A stretch of DNA of 33,999 nt from Candidatus Gottesmanbacteria bacterium GW2011_GWC1_43_10 (GTDB lineage: Bacteria; Patescibacteriota; Microgenomatia; UBA10105): contig LCEX01000031.1 in the NCBI GenBank assembly GCA_000995415.1, positions 1 to 33,999 on the forward strand, written 5' to 3'. Position numbers and translations under genes: made by a program. The notes under the pieces are model-generated. The model was not told the origin of the DNA. It did no database searches and saw only the letters and a program-made list of their open reading frames with translations. Of the stretch, positions 33,221 through 33,999 are shown in pieces (position 1 is the first letter of the stretch; each line of letters begins with the position of its first letter).

Positions 33221-33999
33221 ATGAGTAAATCTGTTTCATCAGATATAGCAAGTCTAAAACTGGCCGCGGAAGGCAAGAAAAAAATTGAATGGGCCGGACA
33301 GAACATGCCGGTCATGAAACTCATAACTCAAGAATTTGCCGTCACCAAACCACTCAAGGGGTTGACTATTGGCGCCTGTTTACATGTCACTTCTGAGACA
33401 GCCAATCTCGTTTTGGCTTATTTGGCCGGTGGGGCCAAAGTGGCATTGTGCGCTAGTAACCCGTTGTCTACCCAGGATATGGTAGCTGCTTCATTGGTCG
33501 TTGATTACAACGTACCGGTGTTTGCAATCCACGGCGAAGATAAAAAAACCTATTACAAGCATCTACAACAAGTTTTGGATTTTCATCCGCAACTTACGAC
33601 CGATGATGGAGCTGATTTGGTGACGCTTTTGCATACTGATCGCAAAAAGCAAATCCCGGAAGTATGGGGAAGTGCTGAAGAAACAACTACCGGTGTGATT
33701 CGGCTAAAAGCTATGGCCAAGGATGGAGCGCTTCAAATCCCGGTACTCGCAGTAAATGATAGTGACACCAAACATTTATTTGACAATCGCTACGGTACAG
33801 GTCAATCAACTGTCGACGGCATCATCCGTACGACCAACATGTTGCTTGCCGGCAAACGGGTGATTATCTGCGGATACGGTTGGTGTAGTCGCGGTGTGGC
33901 GACACGGATGCGCGCGGCAAGACCCGGCCCATACTCAGCCAGACTCCGCGTGACGGCGCGGCCCGCCACCGCCGTGGCTTTCTCGATCGCCAGCGACCC
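33221..33999 (+). CDS. ahcY: S-adenosylhomocysteinase, 3' truncated; terminal ~90 bp look foreign
   Basis: GLTIGACLHVTSETANLVLAYLAGGAKVALCASNPLSTQD; NDSDTKHLFDNRYGTGQSTVDGIIRTTN; GYGWCSRGVA. Confidence 0.92.
   Translation, partial: MSKSVSSDIASLKLAAEGKKKIEWAGQNMPVMKLITQEFAVTKPLKGLTIGACLHVTSETANLVLAYLAGGAKVALCASNPLSTQDMVAASLVVDYNVPVFAIHGEDKKTYYKHLQQVLDFHPQLTTDDGADLVTLLHTDRKKQIPEVWGSAEETTTGVIRLKAMAKDGALQIPVLAVNDSDTKHLFDNRYGTGQSTVDGIIRTTNMLLAGKRVIICGYGWCSRGVATRMRAARPGPYSARLRVTARPATAVAFSIASD

Noticed and set aside
1-33999. CRISPR arrays
   Set aside because: No regularly spaced identical direct repeats with unique spacers; the short-word arrays are degenerate and contiguous without spacers.

Overview
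The window looks like a gene-dense bacterial contig, probably Patescibacteria/CPR (Microgenomates-like). That placement is inferred from gene content and compact layout only. It encodes: a tail-anchored trypsin-like protease (partial); nucleotide salvage genes (dcd, deoxynucleoside kinase, two thymidylate-kinase-like proteins, a thymidine-kinase-like protein); glmS, glyA, rpsB-tsf-frr-rseP-proS; a mevalonate-pathway cluster (two GHMP kinases, one with a frame break, plus a diphosphomevalonate-decarboxylase-like gene) that includes an HD-domain/SAM-methyltransferase fusion; a DHH-like protein; a GIY-YIG nuclease; adenosine-specific kinase; HIT; rpsU; YqeY; ybeY; dnaX-ybaB; a PfkB kinase; and a 3'-truncated ahcY. 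The most interesting signal is repeat biology. (i) Whole intergenic spacers directly before start codons (rpsB, tsf, rseP, ybeY, dnaX, pfkB) are built from degenerate 7-9 nt tandem words arranged as long inverted repeats. (ii) Palindromic elements are inserted in frame in glmS (two sites), the PfkB kinase and a mevalonate kinase. (iii) A GIY-YIG nuclease gene is flanked by inverted copies of the same REP-like hairpin found elsewhere in the window. Other points of note: a TK-like protein lacking the catalytic Glu, a 30-bp perfect palindrome after a TrpR-like gene, a duplicated gene 5' stub differing only synonymously, and a likely chimeric contig end inside ahcY.
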